Assembly: GCA_038030265.1 (NCBI GenBank)
Contig: CM075940.1
Coordinates: 10,974,001-11,038,000 of the forward strand
Length of the DNA stretch: 64,000 bases
Origin: Corythucha ciliata
Lineage: Eukaryota; Arthropoda; Insecta; Hemiptera; Tingidae
Reading direction: 5' to 3'
Shown piece after piece: positions 47,428-58,585 of the stretch. The translations under genes and the position numbers were made by a program. A model generated the notes under the pieces. That model was not told where the DNA came from. It ran no database searches and saw only the letters and a list, made by a program, of their open reading frames with translations. The stretch's first letter is position 1. Each line of letters starts with the position of its first letter.

Positions 47428-49745
47428 CAGGCGCGGATCCAGAGTCGGCTTTGGGGGGGGGGGCATGACTTCATCCGGCCCCGAGACCTTTTCCAGGGAA
47501 AATTGACTAATTGTGCATTGTCCATAAGGGACTCATATGAGCCATGTCCGGCTCAGGTCGATACTCTTTTGAAATCATTCAGCCTAAAAATCAATTTTCG
47601 CTATTGAAACGCAATTATCGGCGAACACGGTGAAAATTTAAAAATGTACAAAACCGCGTATTTTAGACTCAATGATTCCCAAAATAGAGATGGATTTCCT
47701 CAGTCAAACGAGCCTTTGAATAAGTAATCACTGTGATTCCACAGGGCGTTGCATAAAAAGAGCCGCACGAATTTTCCCGCACACGGTGGCCACATGATCG
47801 ACGGCTTTCTGAATTACATCAAAGCTCCAAACCACATTAAGGCTTCAACCGCAAAAAAGGCCAACCACAAAACAAATTGACTATTTCTGCTTCAAATTGA
47901 TAATTTGTAAATTTATTTGACAATTCGCTAATAAAATGATAAATTCATCTTCAAACTGACGATGTTCTCATTGAATTGACACCTTTTAAACTGAAAATTT
48001 AATCATAAAGTCAACCATTAGCTCGTCAGCATAAGAATTCCCATAAAATTACAAGTTTTCTCATAAAACAAACAATTTCCTTATGAAATCGACAATTTCT
48101 TCGTGAAACTGACAAGTTTTATCATGAAATAGACAATTTCACCATAATATTTCCCTTGGTGAAGCATTTCGCATGGATCTTGTCTTGAAATTGACGATTC
48201 ACGTGAGAGTGATTCCCCGAACGTAGTATTTTGCCAACAGTGGGGCATTGCGTTGTGTGTGAATTCCTGTTTTAATGCGACAATTCGTGTAAATTATGCT
48301 TCGCATGTGCAGTTTTGCACGGATTTTGCCCTGAATGAGGCCTTACGCTTAAATATTGGCCTGGGTGTGACGTTTCGTGTTATAATGGAGCTTTTTAAAA
48401 ATAAATTTCTCCTCCATTGTTGAATTTCCCGTGAATTATTTCCCATTTTCGGCTTCAAATGGACAATTTCCTCATAATAACAACACAATTTTCCATGGTA
48501 TTGTTTATGAAATAGACAATTCCTCGTACAATTCGCGAGTTGAACGTGAGTGTTTGCCTCGATGTTGCATTTTGCCCACAAAATGGGGGCATTTAGCGTA
48601 AATGTTTCCCTCGGTGTGCCACAGCCGTTTCGAAACAATTTTTTCTCTCACCCATATGTGACGTTTCGCGTAAATTGTGACCTGGGCGTGGCATTTCGTG
48701 CATAAATTTCTGGGATTTTGCTCACTGAAAAAGCAATGTTGGGGGATTTTCGTTGCCAGCAAACCAATATTTCACTGGGTGGCCCAATTTAGAGACCAAT
48801 CTGCTAGTGAAATAGCGAAATTGGTTTACTGGCGCAAAAAAAAAATCCCCGACATTGACTTTTATTGAGCAAAATCCGATAAATTTATTTTACAGTGCAC
48901 CGGATTCGGAAAATACTTTTATTTTGCGAGACAATTCCACGAAATTTTCCATTTCGAGATCGAAATTCGAGAAATTGTGTGTTGGTGAGTCAATCCTGTG
49001 TGATAATAGTTTTAAAGTGCGACAAAATCAGCAAATACGGTGTCTGAATTGAGCTACCACCCGAAATTAGTTTGTCAGCTACGACTAAATATGTAGGTTA
49101 TATTTATTTCTTAATTAACTCGGCACGTGAAAATATCCACAAAATCGGTTATTAGAGAGCGAAATCTGAGAAAATTGTTTTTCAGTGAGCCAGATACAGC
49201 AAAATAGCTAATTGTTCGGCAAGATAAATCAGGAAAAATCATAAAAACCACAAAAGTGGCTTTTTAAATTAGTTCACCCCACGAAATTTGTGGGGTCAGC
49301 ACAAAATTGGTGCTGGAAATTGGGTGAAATCGAGAAAATTGGTTTATTGCTGAGTCTTACCTGCAAACTTTGCTGTACAAAATGTGGTGATCCTGGTGGA
49401 ATTTTACTTATTGGATGTATCTGGGAGCGGTCAGCTGCCCCACTAAGTCTGCGCTTCAAAGTCTAAGGAAGGGCAACTGACTACTCCTGCCAACCACAAA
49501 AAAAAAGGTCGAACCACAGCGAAGCTCTAACCACAGAAAGCTCAAACCACTGTGAAGCTCCAACCTTAACAATATTTTGGGATTTTCCACAAGGGGAATC
49601 CGAAAATTGAGACGAATTTTGGATAGGAAGATTCAATGAAAGGGCTCTTACTTTGATGCCTCCGTTTTAAAATAGCGCACGAACTTTCCCGCGGACAGCG
49701 CTGAAGTCCAAAGAAGAGTCCTGATGCACATGAAACTCGATGGGC
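47428..49745 (+). mobile_element. Composite array-bearing hAT-like element (copy 4)
   Basis: It begins CAGGCGCGGATCCAGAGTCG like copies 1 and 2. It follows copy 1 closely for about 1.4 kb: the modules at 47445-47860 and 3300-3730, the 20-base family B array at 47870-48170, and the TTTCGCG-type module to about 48700. It then runs through a family E array (48780-49370), the CAGCTG cap (49420-49490) and a module of about 250 bases (49490-49745). The last three parts match copy 3 inverted. A right terminus with a target duplication was not found. Confidence 0.65.
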
Positions 49746-50039
49746 AGCTCAGGTGTCTTGCCTCATGGATGGACCCATGGGCGCTTTATAAGATATGATG
49801 GTGGCAACCTTACGTTCGGGGTGGGTTTGTTTTTTAACGAGCACTCGTACTTTAGTGACCCTAGGGTAGAGAAAATCGGCTAATACGAGCGACCATGACG
49901 CGAAACATTCATTTCTGGACCGTTTAAGGGCCACTGCACTAGTGCCCAGGTTGCGTGTCAACCTGGAACCGCCTGTACTTTTTGGTTGAGCACGGCTCAG
50001 GGGCTCATGAATCACGTGTTTGTCAGACCAGCCCTGTAG

Positions 50040-50760
50040 CCCACGTGGACGCGGGGGGGGGGGGGTGAGCTGAGGGCATTTTTTCCATCCATTGGCGATA
50101 GTTCGTAATTAAACAAAAATTGACTCATTACTCAGCCTAAACATTGGAGTACGTGGTAGCACTGCTGCTGTTTTCTCAGTCCTCTGTCGGCAGAGGCAGA
50201 TGGCCAAGAAGGCAACTAGGCCCTCTAGCTACAACGTTCCGGGCGGCCATTTTTTGTGCGATTTTTCCGCCTTTCAAAAAAGGCCAATTCTTGGCAAAAA
50301 ATAGAAAAAAAAAGTGAGTCATACCGGCAGCTAATTCAAACTCCTGGTGAAAAATACAATGACCAAAAAGGGATTCGCCCGACAGATTTGAGAGACGCCT
50401 GGCAAATGTGTGATTGAACGGTATAATAAGTGAGAATGCATCGAGGTTCGGTCCAGTCTCCGTTAGCTATCAGAGCTACTCGGCCATGCGCTCTTATCTG
50501 CCTAGTAGTTGAGCCGAGCATGGTCCATCGCTCGCTGGGAGCGGAAGTGCACCGCACTACGATCCCCGCCCTCATCTCTCTCAACCAAACCTGTCAAAAC
50601 CAAGTCAGGGAGGACACGCCTCACCAGGACTGATACGAACCGTGAGGGCGAAACGGTGACTGGGGATTAAGCGGCTTAGGTACCGGGTCCTCCGGGCTAA
50701 ATGTGAGGCTTGGCCGTTATAAAAAACATATTCCCCCTATTCCTACCCACAAGATGAAGA
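50040..50760. repeat. G-run block and SINE-like repeat
   Basis: A G-run lies at 50052-50066. At about 50460-50730 a GC-richer segment shares GAACCGTGAGGGCGAAAC and neighbouring sequence with 42000-42235. Its base composition is unlike the surrounding AT-rich DNA. No intact tRNA fold or protein was recognised. Confidence 0.35.
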
Positions 50761-51322
50761 AGTTTCGCATACCTATGTCGTATGATCCACCTCATGCCTG
50801 TCGGCTCAGCCCGCATGAGCTGTTTGATGACCTAAGCAGATGACGTGTGACACCTGGCCAGCAAGCAGGAAAACGCCCTTCCTTCTCCTATTAAGAGGCC
50901 CCAATGAAGGTGCTATAAATATCCAGCGAAATTGCGGCACATTTCTATTCCATGGTCTGTCCCTTGACACAAAAACCAAAGTTCCCTCCAATGTTCTAGC
51001 GTTGTGCGTGAGAAATCTGTTTGAGATGAAAATCGCCAGTTTTTTGCCAAACATTCAAGAGACAAATTTCAAGTTCCTTAAGAGAAGTTTTCATTGGCCG
51101 ATTGGCTTTTGGCTAATTAATCTGGACCTGTGGGCCAATTAATGGGATTTTGTAGTGGAGTTGGCTTGAAACGATTCGTGGCTGGGTTTAAGCCTTGAAA
51201 TCAAGAGTTTTGGGACCCTGAGAGGCCAAAAATTCTTCACTTATCGATCAATAGAAAACAATATAATAGTGGCAAGCAGCCACTGCTCTTCAACTTGCGT
51301 TCGCTAAAATGTATTTTTACTT

Positions 51323-51343
51323 TTTTTTTTCTTCTCTTCCAGT
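51323..51343 (+). promoter_or_regulatory. Probable 5' UTR splice acceptor of RABL6
   Basis: A strong polypyrimidine tract ending CTCTTCCAG lies 20 bases before the RABL6 ATG. It suggests that a non-coding first exon lies upstream. A TATAAATA at about 50914 could belong to the promoter, but this is only a sequence match. Confidence 0.4.
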
Positions 51344-51362
51344 TCGCTAAATACAGATAAAC

Positions 51363-53468
51363 ATGTTCAGCGCTTTTAAGAGATTAGCGAATAAAAAAAC
51401 GGAGAATGGCGGCGTCGCATCACCGCCCCCGCCATCAAGCCACCAAACTATGTCGCATAACCTTCAAAGGAAGTTTGCAAAAGGAGTTCAGTATAACAGT
51501 AAGTACAAATTTAAATCGTATAGCCTAATAGGTGGCTCAGACATACCTCAAGTCGTAGGAAGCTATCCATAATTAGCTTAATCTATTTTATATTTTAATG
51601 AGTTTCCAGTCGTAAAAAGTTATACTTTTTTCTTTTTTCAGTGAAAATAATTATTAAAGGTGACAGAAGCACAGGAAAAACATGTTTATTCCATCGGCTA
51701 CAGGGGAAAAAGTTCATTCCTGAATATACTCCTACTGAAGAAATTCAGGTTTGTATTTCAAGAAGTCTCACTGCGACATTTCTGAATTGCTTTATTTTTC
51801 CCAGGTTGCGTGTATTCAATGGAACTATAAAAATGCAGACGATATCATCAAAGTAGAAGTATGGGATGTGGTAGATAAGGGGAAAAAGAGGGAAAATCCT
51901 GAAGGGCTCAAGTTGACGGAAAATGTTACACCTGCCCTGGACGCCGAGTTTATTGACGTGTACAAAGGGACTAATGGTGTGATCCTTGTAATGGATATAA
52001 CGAAAAACTGGTGGGTTCTTTATTTTATTGGATCCGTGGATGGTCCTTATTCGAACAGGAATTTTTTAGGACTTTTGGCTATGTGCAAAAACAGTTGAGC
52101 AATGTACCAGATGATGTTGCAGTATTGATATTGGGTAACCATTGCGACATGTCGCATCATCGCACTATAATGCCAGACACTGTTCATTACTACATAGAAT
52201 CGGTGCAGAGGTAGTCAAAATTAAGTTTAATGCAAAGGCTACCAGTAATGTTTTGTTTATTCAGGCCTAGGAATAAAGCTCAAATCCGTTACACGGAGGC
52301 TTCAATGTCGAATGGCTTCGGATTGAAGTATATTCATAAGTTTTTCTGCTTGCCTTTCCTCCAACTTCAAAAAGAGACACTTCAAAGGCAATTGGAACGG
52401 AATGCAAACGACATTGAGCTGACAATTCAAGAGCTTGACTTGTATCAAAAAGGCCCTGACTCTGATTACAATCTGTAATGTTTTAATTTTTACTTATATT
52501 TACATTTTGTTCACGGTAACGTTAATAAATCCACAGATTTCTTGATAACCTAAGTAAAAAACGGCGACAAGTCGCCGACAACACAGGTGTTACATCGAGT
52601 CAAAGTTTGGCGTCACTTGACAAACCACCGCCGTCGATCGTTCTTGGTCAGGGAACGCCCATCGATCGCTCGGTGTCGCTTCAAGACATGAGCTCGTCAC
52701 CGGGTAGCAAGTCAAAGGCAGCCCAAGTTAAATCCATTCCACCCCCTAGTCAGAGTCAAATCATCGCCGGAGAAGTGGCTTCTCAAGTGGTTACGAGCGT
52801 CGAAGAGTTTATACCGGATGGAGGGTTTTTAGATAGAGCGTTCCTCGAAGAGACGACAGCAACATCCAGTGTGAAACAAGTTGAACTGGTTCCAGACTCA
52901 GAAAGGTTAGTATTGGACTCATTTTTTTTTTTTTTTTTTCAAAATCACGAACATTTTCGAGTGATTGTCCATAGTGACTATGAAAATGACGACAACCCTC
53001 TTGTGGCGGACTATCAAGACGACATCGATCCTGAAGATGCTCCGAACAACCTAAATAGAATATCTTATGAAGATCCAGCACACAGATCGACTAATCGTAG
53101 CAACGAGACTCCCCCTCTTTCTCCTCAGGTCGTGGAAAACTCGGCGGCGGTCAACAGTTGGATGAACTCGCTGAGTATCGCCGGAGGTCGCGAGAGTCCT
53201 GAGGGAGGTGAAGACTGTGGGCGAACTGATTCACCCTACGCCGATGAAAAATCAGTAATTTCAACTTGATTTCATTCTTTTTCACATAAATGACTTGTCA
53301 TTTTCTGTCTTGCAGAGAAAAATGAAAAAGAAATCAAAGAAAAAATCGAAGGAAAAAGAAGACAATTCGAAAAGTGATAAGAAGAAAAGGAAAAAGAAAT
53401 CTTCCCTGGCAGACGACGAGCTTGAAGATTTCCTTGCTTCTCGAGATGGTTCTTACGAAGCCATTTAA
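51363..53468 (+). CDS. RABL6: Rab-like protein 6 (RBEL1/PARF GTPase)
   Basis: Eight exons: 51363-51498, 51642-51748, 51805-52010, 52070-52210, 52265-52474, 52537-52905, 52975-53254 and 53316-53468. They join in phase to 1602 bases and 533 residues. The start is MFSAFKRLANKK. The P-loop is GDRSTGKT (about residue 51), followed by LFHRLQGKKFIPEYTPTEEI with the effector loop. VEVWDVVDKG is the G3 region, and LGNHCDM stands where small GTPases have NKxD, a departure shared with the family. SNGFGLKYIHKFF and LPFLQLQKETLQRQLE close the G-like domain. The disordered tail holds VEEFIPDGGFLDRAFLEETT, ADYQDDIDPED, a Lys-rich segment and DDELEDFLA, all family landmarks. RABL6 is linked to growth control and ARF/p53 in mammals; the role here is inferred. 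It is shorter than the human protein because the tail is compact. Confidence 0.94.
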
Positions 53469-53919
53469 AGTTATTAAAATCAATCAAGCCATTTTCTTAA
53501 GCCACTGTGAATTCAAAATCATTACCCGCTCCCTTATTAAAATGCATTTTATCCTAAAGTGGTCATTCCAGATATGGTGAATTTGAGGACATTGTCAGTC
53601 GAAAATGCTAATAACGAAAACATTCACGTCTCCCCTTTCTGTGATACTTTGAATTCGAGTGATCGTGTTTTTATTATTTTATAAGTATCCCGTTGACTAT
53701 ATTTTTTAGATATTTAAGGCAGCCTGTGTAGATCAAGTCGATGTCAGATAGCTTCGTACTGAAGCAATGAAATGGAATCTTTCAAGGTCATTTGTAGTTG
53801 ACAGTTCTTGCCTCTCCGCAACATCACCATCACATCCATAATGATACGTGATTTCGTCCATCGAATTTTGGACATTTTCGCCAAAAACACATGTGGAGTT
53901 GTTCCATTATGACCTTGAA

Positions 53920-54445
53920 TTTGCGTATTTTTCTCAATTTTACCTGGATATTTGAGCTATTTCTCCATTTTAGTCGCAAATTAGCGTTTTCATTTCAAAC
54001 GCTCATATAGTCATGAATTGGCGTTTTTCTCAATTTTACCCGCAAATGTGCGACGTTTCTTAATATTTGCCGCGAATTAGCGGCTTTTTCCACTCTTGGT
54101 CAGTAGTTAGCGCCTATCCTCAATTCTGGCCAAGAAGATTCCTTCATCAAAGAGTCGCGAATTGGCGTTTACTTGTATTTAGTAGTGAATTAGCGTTCTT
54201 CTCAATTTTGGCCATGAATCGGCACTTTTAATTAATTTTACCTGATGCGAAATAGTGATTTTCTCAATTTTAACCGTGAATTAGCGTTTTTTTTTTTTGT
54301 TACACATTATCAACGAATTTTAGCACTGTTCCTCAATATCATCCGCAAATTATAGTGATTTTTCTTCATTTTTAACCGCGAATCATCCTTTTGTCTCAAT
54401 TTGAGCCTAAAATTAGAGTTTTTTTCTCATTTTAGGCAGCAAATT
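53920..54445 (-). repeat. Family A array
   Basis: About seventeen degenerate 30-base units in the same orientation as at 44460. An element-like end CAGGGGCGTCTACACAAGG at 54541 and G-runs at about 54600 and 54767 follow. Confidence 0.65.
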
Positions 54446-54539
54446 TCTTCAGTAACTTACAATTTCCAGGCTGTTTATCGATCCGAACTCGCAATTTCTC
54501 TGCCGGTGAATATTCAAAACCGGAAGTTTGCGGCTATTG

Positions 54540-55550
54540 CCAGGGGCGTCTACACAAGGGGAAATCTGAGGTTAGGGGGGGAGGAGTTAAACGTCATGAG
54601 GAGGGGGGGCAATGAAAGTTATTCGTGGCGGTGTGGAAGTGTCCAAAAAACCCCTCAAAGGGGGATACTGTCCGAAACTTCTTGATTGGGGTGTGCATGC
54701 ACAAGGTGGACACAGATAGGAGGAATAATCAAGGACATAGCATAGGTTTGAACTAGGGATTTTCTCAGGGGGGGGGGGAGCAAGGTTTATTTGGCCACCC
54801 TGGCAACAAGGGGCCAACGGCCAATCATTATTTTACCGACCCTAAGATGGCGGGGGCAATATTTCATTCAGCTCGTTCATCATTCACATCAATGTTCTCT
54901 CTAATCTCTATCAGGCGACGTTTCCGAAAGGGACCCCCGGGGGCCCCGGGACTCAGACCCATTTTCACCAACAAAATTAATCTCGTTTAAAGTTGATCGC
55001 GATTAGTTGCCAATGACGACCCATATGAATTCTGATATAAGTGTTTACATTGTAATCGTGATTAGTTGCTGATCGGGGTTTAAGAATTTGTTGAAATCGG
55101 GCCTCAATCACTCAAAGCAGTGCGGCGGAGGGGGAAACAGCTGGTGAAACGGGAGTGTTGAATACTGTTGAGCGGGGATTTGGCTTCTTTCGACGAATTT
55201 CAGTCGATCCGACTAGGAGGAAAGAGCATTAAAAGGTGTCCTGCAAATTTTTTGGTTAAATTTCGATTTAGCCTACGCGCACGCGTTATTCTGGGGGTCG
55301 CCCTAATTTGCAGAATGAACAAAAGTCTGCAGAATGGGGTGTTTAACATTTTTCACAGGCTCCAAACCTCGTACGTGAGTTCAGCTAAGTATCCGACAAT
55401 AGTTACCACTCAGTTAACTTGCACATCTCTTAGAAAGACTAGTACTTGTACTCGAGGGCGTGCCCTGCAGAATGGACAAAAGTAAATGAACTAATATAAT
55501 AAAAAATATCTATGTAAGCTGAATTCAGAAATGTACTTATTCGCGCCTTC
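54540..55550. other. Repeat ends and unclassified sequence
   Basis: GC- and G-rich blocks occur at 54575-54610, 54765-54780 and 54935-54955. No exon or element protein was recognised. Confidence 0.35.
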
Positions 55551-55559
55551 TGAAGGCAA

Positions 55560-56420
55560 CTTCATGGCTAAAATAGAGAAAATACGCTGGTCTCTATAGT
55601 TCATGTACCAATGTACGTCTTATTTAGGTGGCTGAAATTGAGAGGGCGCTTCGAAGTGTTGTTCTTGGGCAAGTAACGCGGCAAGAAGGTTGGGAAAAGC
55701 GCTTATATTCATGGCTAAAACTGCGAAAAAACGCTCATTCGCTGTTACTCGAAGCAACTCCAGACAAACTTGGGTCGCAGAAAAAAAATTGCTGTGAATC
55801 GCGGAGTAAAGAGGTCATATTTTACGGTTAAAATGTTTTTTTTTTCTCCCAAGCCCGTGGCTAGAATTGAGGAAAATCTCTGATTCGGAAGTAAAAACGA
55901 GAAAACGCATTAATTCATGTATAAAATTGAAAAAGGGCGCTGAATCGGGTTAAATTTGAGAAATATATGGCTAACTCACCGGATATAACGCTTCTCCACG
56001 GGAAAAATTGGTAAAAATAGCTAATTCCAGGAAAATAATTAAGAAAAACACTAATTTGTGGCTAAAATTATTGAGGCATAATGCAAATTCGCAGATAAAA
56101 TTTAGAAAAATCGTAAATTCGCGGCTGAAGTGGAGAAAGTCGCTAATTATCGGCTGTGGAGAAAAATCGCTAATTCCCCCATAAAATTGCAAAGATGAAG
56201 CGCAGAAGTGTGGGAAAATCTCGATAATTCGCGGCGAAAATAGGGAAAACGCCCATTCGCGGCTTCTGAAGGTAACATCGTGACTGAAGGTGAACAAAAT
56301 CGCTAACATAAGGTTAAAAATGAGAAAAACCCGCTCATTCGTGGATCAAATTTATAAAAAACTTTCGCGGCGAAAATTGGAGAAAAAAATACGCTTGCAT
56401 ACGAGTCTGCAACACATTGA
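55560..56420 (+). repeat. Family A array, opposite orientation
   Basis: Units read CTAATTCGCGGCTAAAATTG then GAGAAAAA, the reverse complement of the arrays to the left. The array resumes at 57060-57440 after the minisatellite, so the minisatellite lies inside one array. Confidence 0.65.
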
Positions 56421-56430
56421 AACATTTTCA

Positions 56431-56945
56431 CCATGGCAACCGTTGTCATGGTAACCGTTGCTATGTGAGCCGTTACCATGGCAACCGTTGCTATGGTAAC
56501 CGTTACCATGGCAACCGTTACCATGGCAACCGTTACCATGGCAACCGTTGTCATGGTAACCGGTGCTATGTGAGCCGTTACCATGGCAACCGTTGCTATG
56601 GTAACCGTTACCATGGCAACTGTTGCTATGTGAGCCGTTACCATGGCAACCGTGGCTATGGTAACCGTTACCATGGCAACCGTTGCTGTGGTAACCGTTA
56701 CCATGGCAACCGTGGCTATGGTAACCGATACCATGGCAACTGTTGCTATGTGAGCCGTTACCATGGCAACCGTGGCTATGGTAACCGTTACCATGGCAAC
56801 CGTGGCTATGGTAACCGTTACCATGGCAACCGTGGCTATGGTAACCGTTACCATGGCAACCGTGGCTATGGTAACCGTTACCATGGCAACCGTTGCTATG
56901 GTAACCGTTACCATGGCAACCGTGGCTATGGTAACCGTTGCAACG
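56431..56945. repeat. 30-base minisatellite of X-box-like palindromes
   Basis: About 17 tandem units made of two half-units, CCATGGCAACCGTTG and CTATGGTAACCGTTA, with small variants including a CTATGTGAGCC form. Across the unit junction the palindrome GTTACCATGGCAAC recurs about 16 times. It fits the RFX X-box consensus GTNRCC-N(0-3)-RGYAAC. All six frames stay open because 30 is a multiple of three; the resulting His/Gly/Asn- or Val/Thr/Met-rich peptides are not credible genes. Confidence 0.92.
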
Positions 56946-57059
56946 GGACCATTTGGGACAAATTTCGTTAGCAATTTTCGTGAGCAAATTTCGTTAGCAA
57001 TTTTCGTGAGCAAATTTCGTGACGATTTTTTTTTTATGTGCCATATGAAAGACATGAAA

Positions 57060-57440
57060 ATGTCAAAACTCTCACTCACGGAAAATAGCTAATTCGCGGC
57101 TAGAATTAGGTAAAATGCTAATATGCAGCAAAAATAAAGAAAAATTGCCAATTAAGGGTCACATTGAGATGAAAAATCACAGAAAATTGTGAAAATGGCC
57201 CGTCGGACATCGCAGTTTCCGGAGGCAACTTCGTGGCTAAGATCTAAGATGAGGAAAAACGCTAATTCACGGGTAAAATTATAGTAAATAGCTCATTAGT
57301 GGCTGCTGAAACCAGGAAAACACAAATTCGCAGCAAAAATTGAGAAAAATCGTTAACTCGCGGCTAAAATGGAGACGAACCGTTGAAGCTGAAGTGACCG
57401 TTATCTTGCGGTTGAAATGTTGAAAACGCCAAATCACGGC
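57060..57440 (+). repeat. Family A array, opposite orientation (continued)
   Basis: The continuation of 55560-56420 beyond the minisatellite, with units such as CTAATTCACGGGTAAAATTA. Confidence 0.55.
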
Positions 57441-57479
57441 TCCTGAAGGCAGCATCATGGGACGCTGGGTGAAAGATTT

Positions 57480-58570
57480 GCCCGGGGCGGGGTGCCAAAT
57501 TGTTATTCACTGTACTTTTTCTACTGCAGACCCTTAATACGTGTGCGGGGGGGGGGGGTTACTGCTCATCAAGGGGGGGATTTCGCGTCCAAAAATGACC
57601 AAAAGATAGAAAAGGGCGAAACCTCGTAAAACACGGTTTCTCACCCCCCCCCCCCATCATCCGGTGGAAGCCCCGGTTTCGAGCCGTTGAATAAGTTCTC
57701 CCCGTGATTGATTTTGGCCCGTTCTTCCGGGGCCACACGAATTTTCCTGCGGGCGGCGGACACGTTATCATCAGCCCGCAAGTTGCAGGCGCGGACCTCG
57801 CTGGGTCCACGGTGTGGAGCGGAGAAATTTGACAGAAAACCAAGGACAACGCGAAACGGTCAGTTTTGTTCGCTCAGGGGGGGGGGGGGAGGCTTCAGTC
57901 TGCGGATCCAGGTGGTGTTGAGGAAGCCTATAGATTGTTGTGTGGGAGAGGTCTGGCCAGAAACGTGCAATTAAATTCTGATCAATTTATTCAAATTAAA
58001 AAATAGAAAGGAAGAAAATAGAATATCTTAAAACGATATAAATAATTTATGGCTTTCTAATCAGACGATTTTTCTTGGAAGTCAAATATTTATTCTTAAA
58101 ATTTAAAGTTGGCATCTCGCTCACACATTCATGGAAATATTTTACAGTACAGCCTTGAGCTTAAAAATTTGTTCATCAATATTTACACTTAAGTTTTCTT
58201 TAACAATGAAATAGCTTAGCATATCACAATCATTTCTGATCAGTTTCGCTTTGATCTAGCACTTGGGAGATCGTAAAGACGCGAAAACTCGAAATAACAC
58301 TAGTGCTTCTTACTTTGATTTATTTACAAGCACTACAAAAAAACTAATTTCTATGAATACTGAGTTTTTTTTTACAGTTCAAGACAAAATATCGTGGAAC
58401 GATTACTCGCTATTAGCGCACAATATCACAAGTTATCTTTAAAAATAGGTAATATTTACATTATTCACAAAGGACAATTCTCTTATTTAAATTACTAAAG
58501 TCTACATTCTTAAAAACTAAAAAAACGTACAAAAACGACTTGAATGGATAGAGGGGGGTGAGGGAGGTAA
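57480..58570. other. Diverged element copy and Serrate 3' flank
   Basis: At about 57640-57790 a segment with GAGCCGTTGAATAAGTTCTC and CACACGAATTTTCCTGCGGG resembles the unique module of the hAT-like copies at 3540 and 47700, so it is a further diverged fragment. C- and G-runs flank it. The AT-rich 57970-58570 probably includes the Serrate 3' UTR; no distinct poly(A) signal was settled on. Confidence 0.4.
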
Positions 58571-58585
58571 GGCACATTTTATAAT

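Noticed and set aside
50840..51142. A small gene upstream of RABL6
   Set aside because: Open frames occur on both strands over the same interval with no family resemblance; it more likely belongs to the RABL6 promoter or a repeat.
56303..57092. Long open frames (up to about 258 codons) on both strands through the minisatellite
   Set aside because: The 30-base period keeps every frame open; the peptides are pure repeat and extend into array sequence with no start context or family resemblance.
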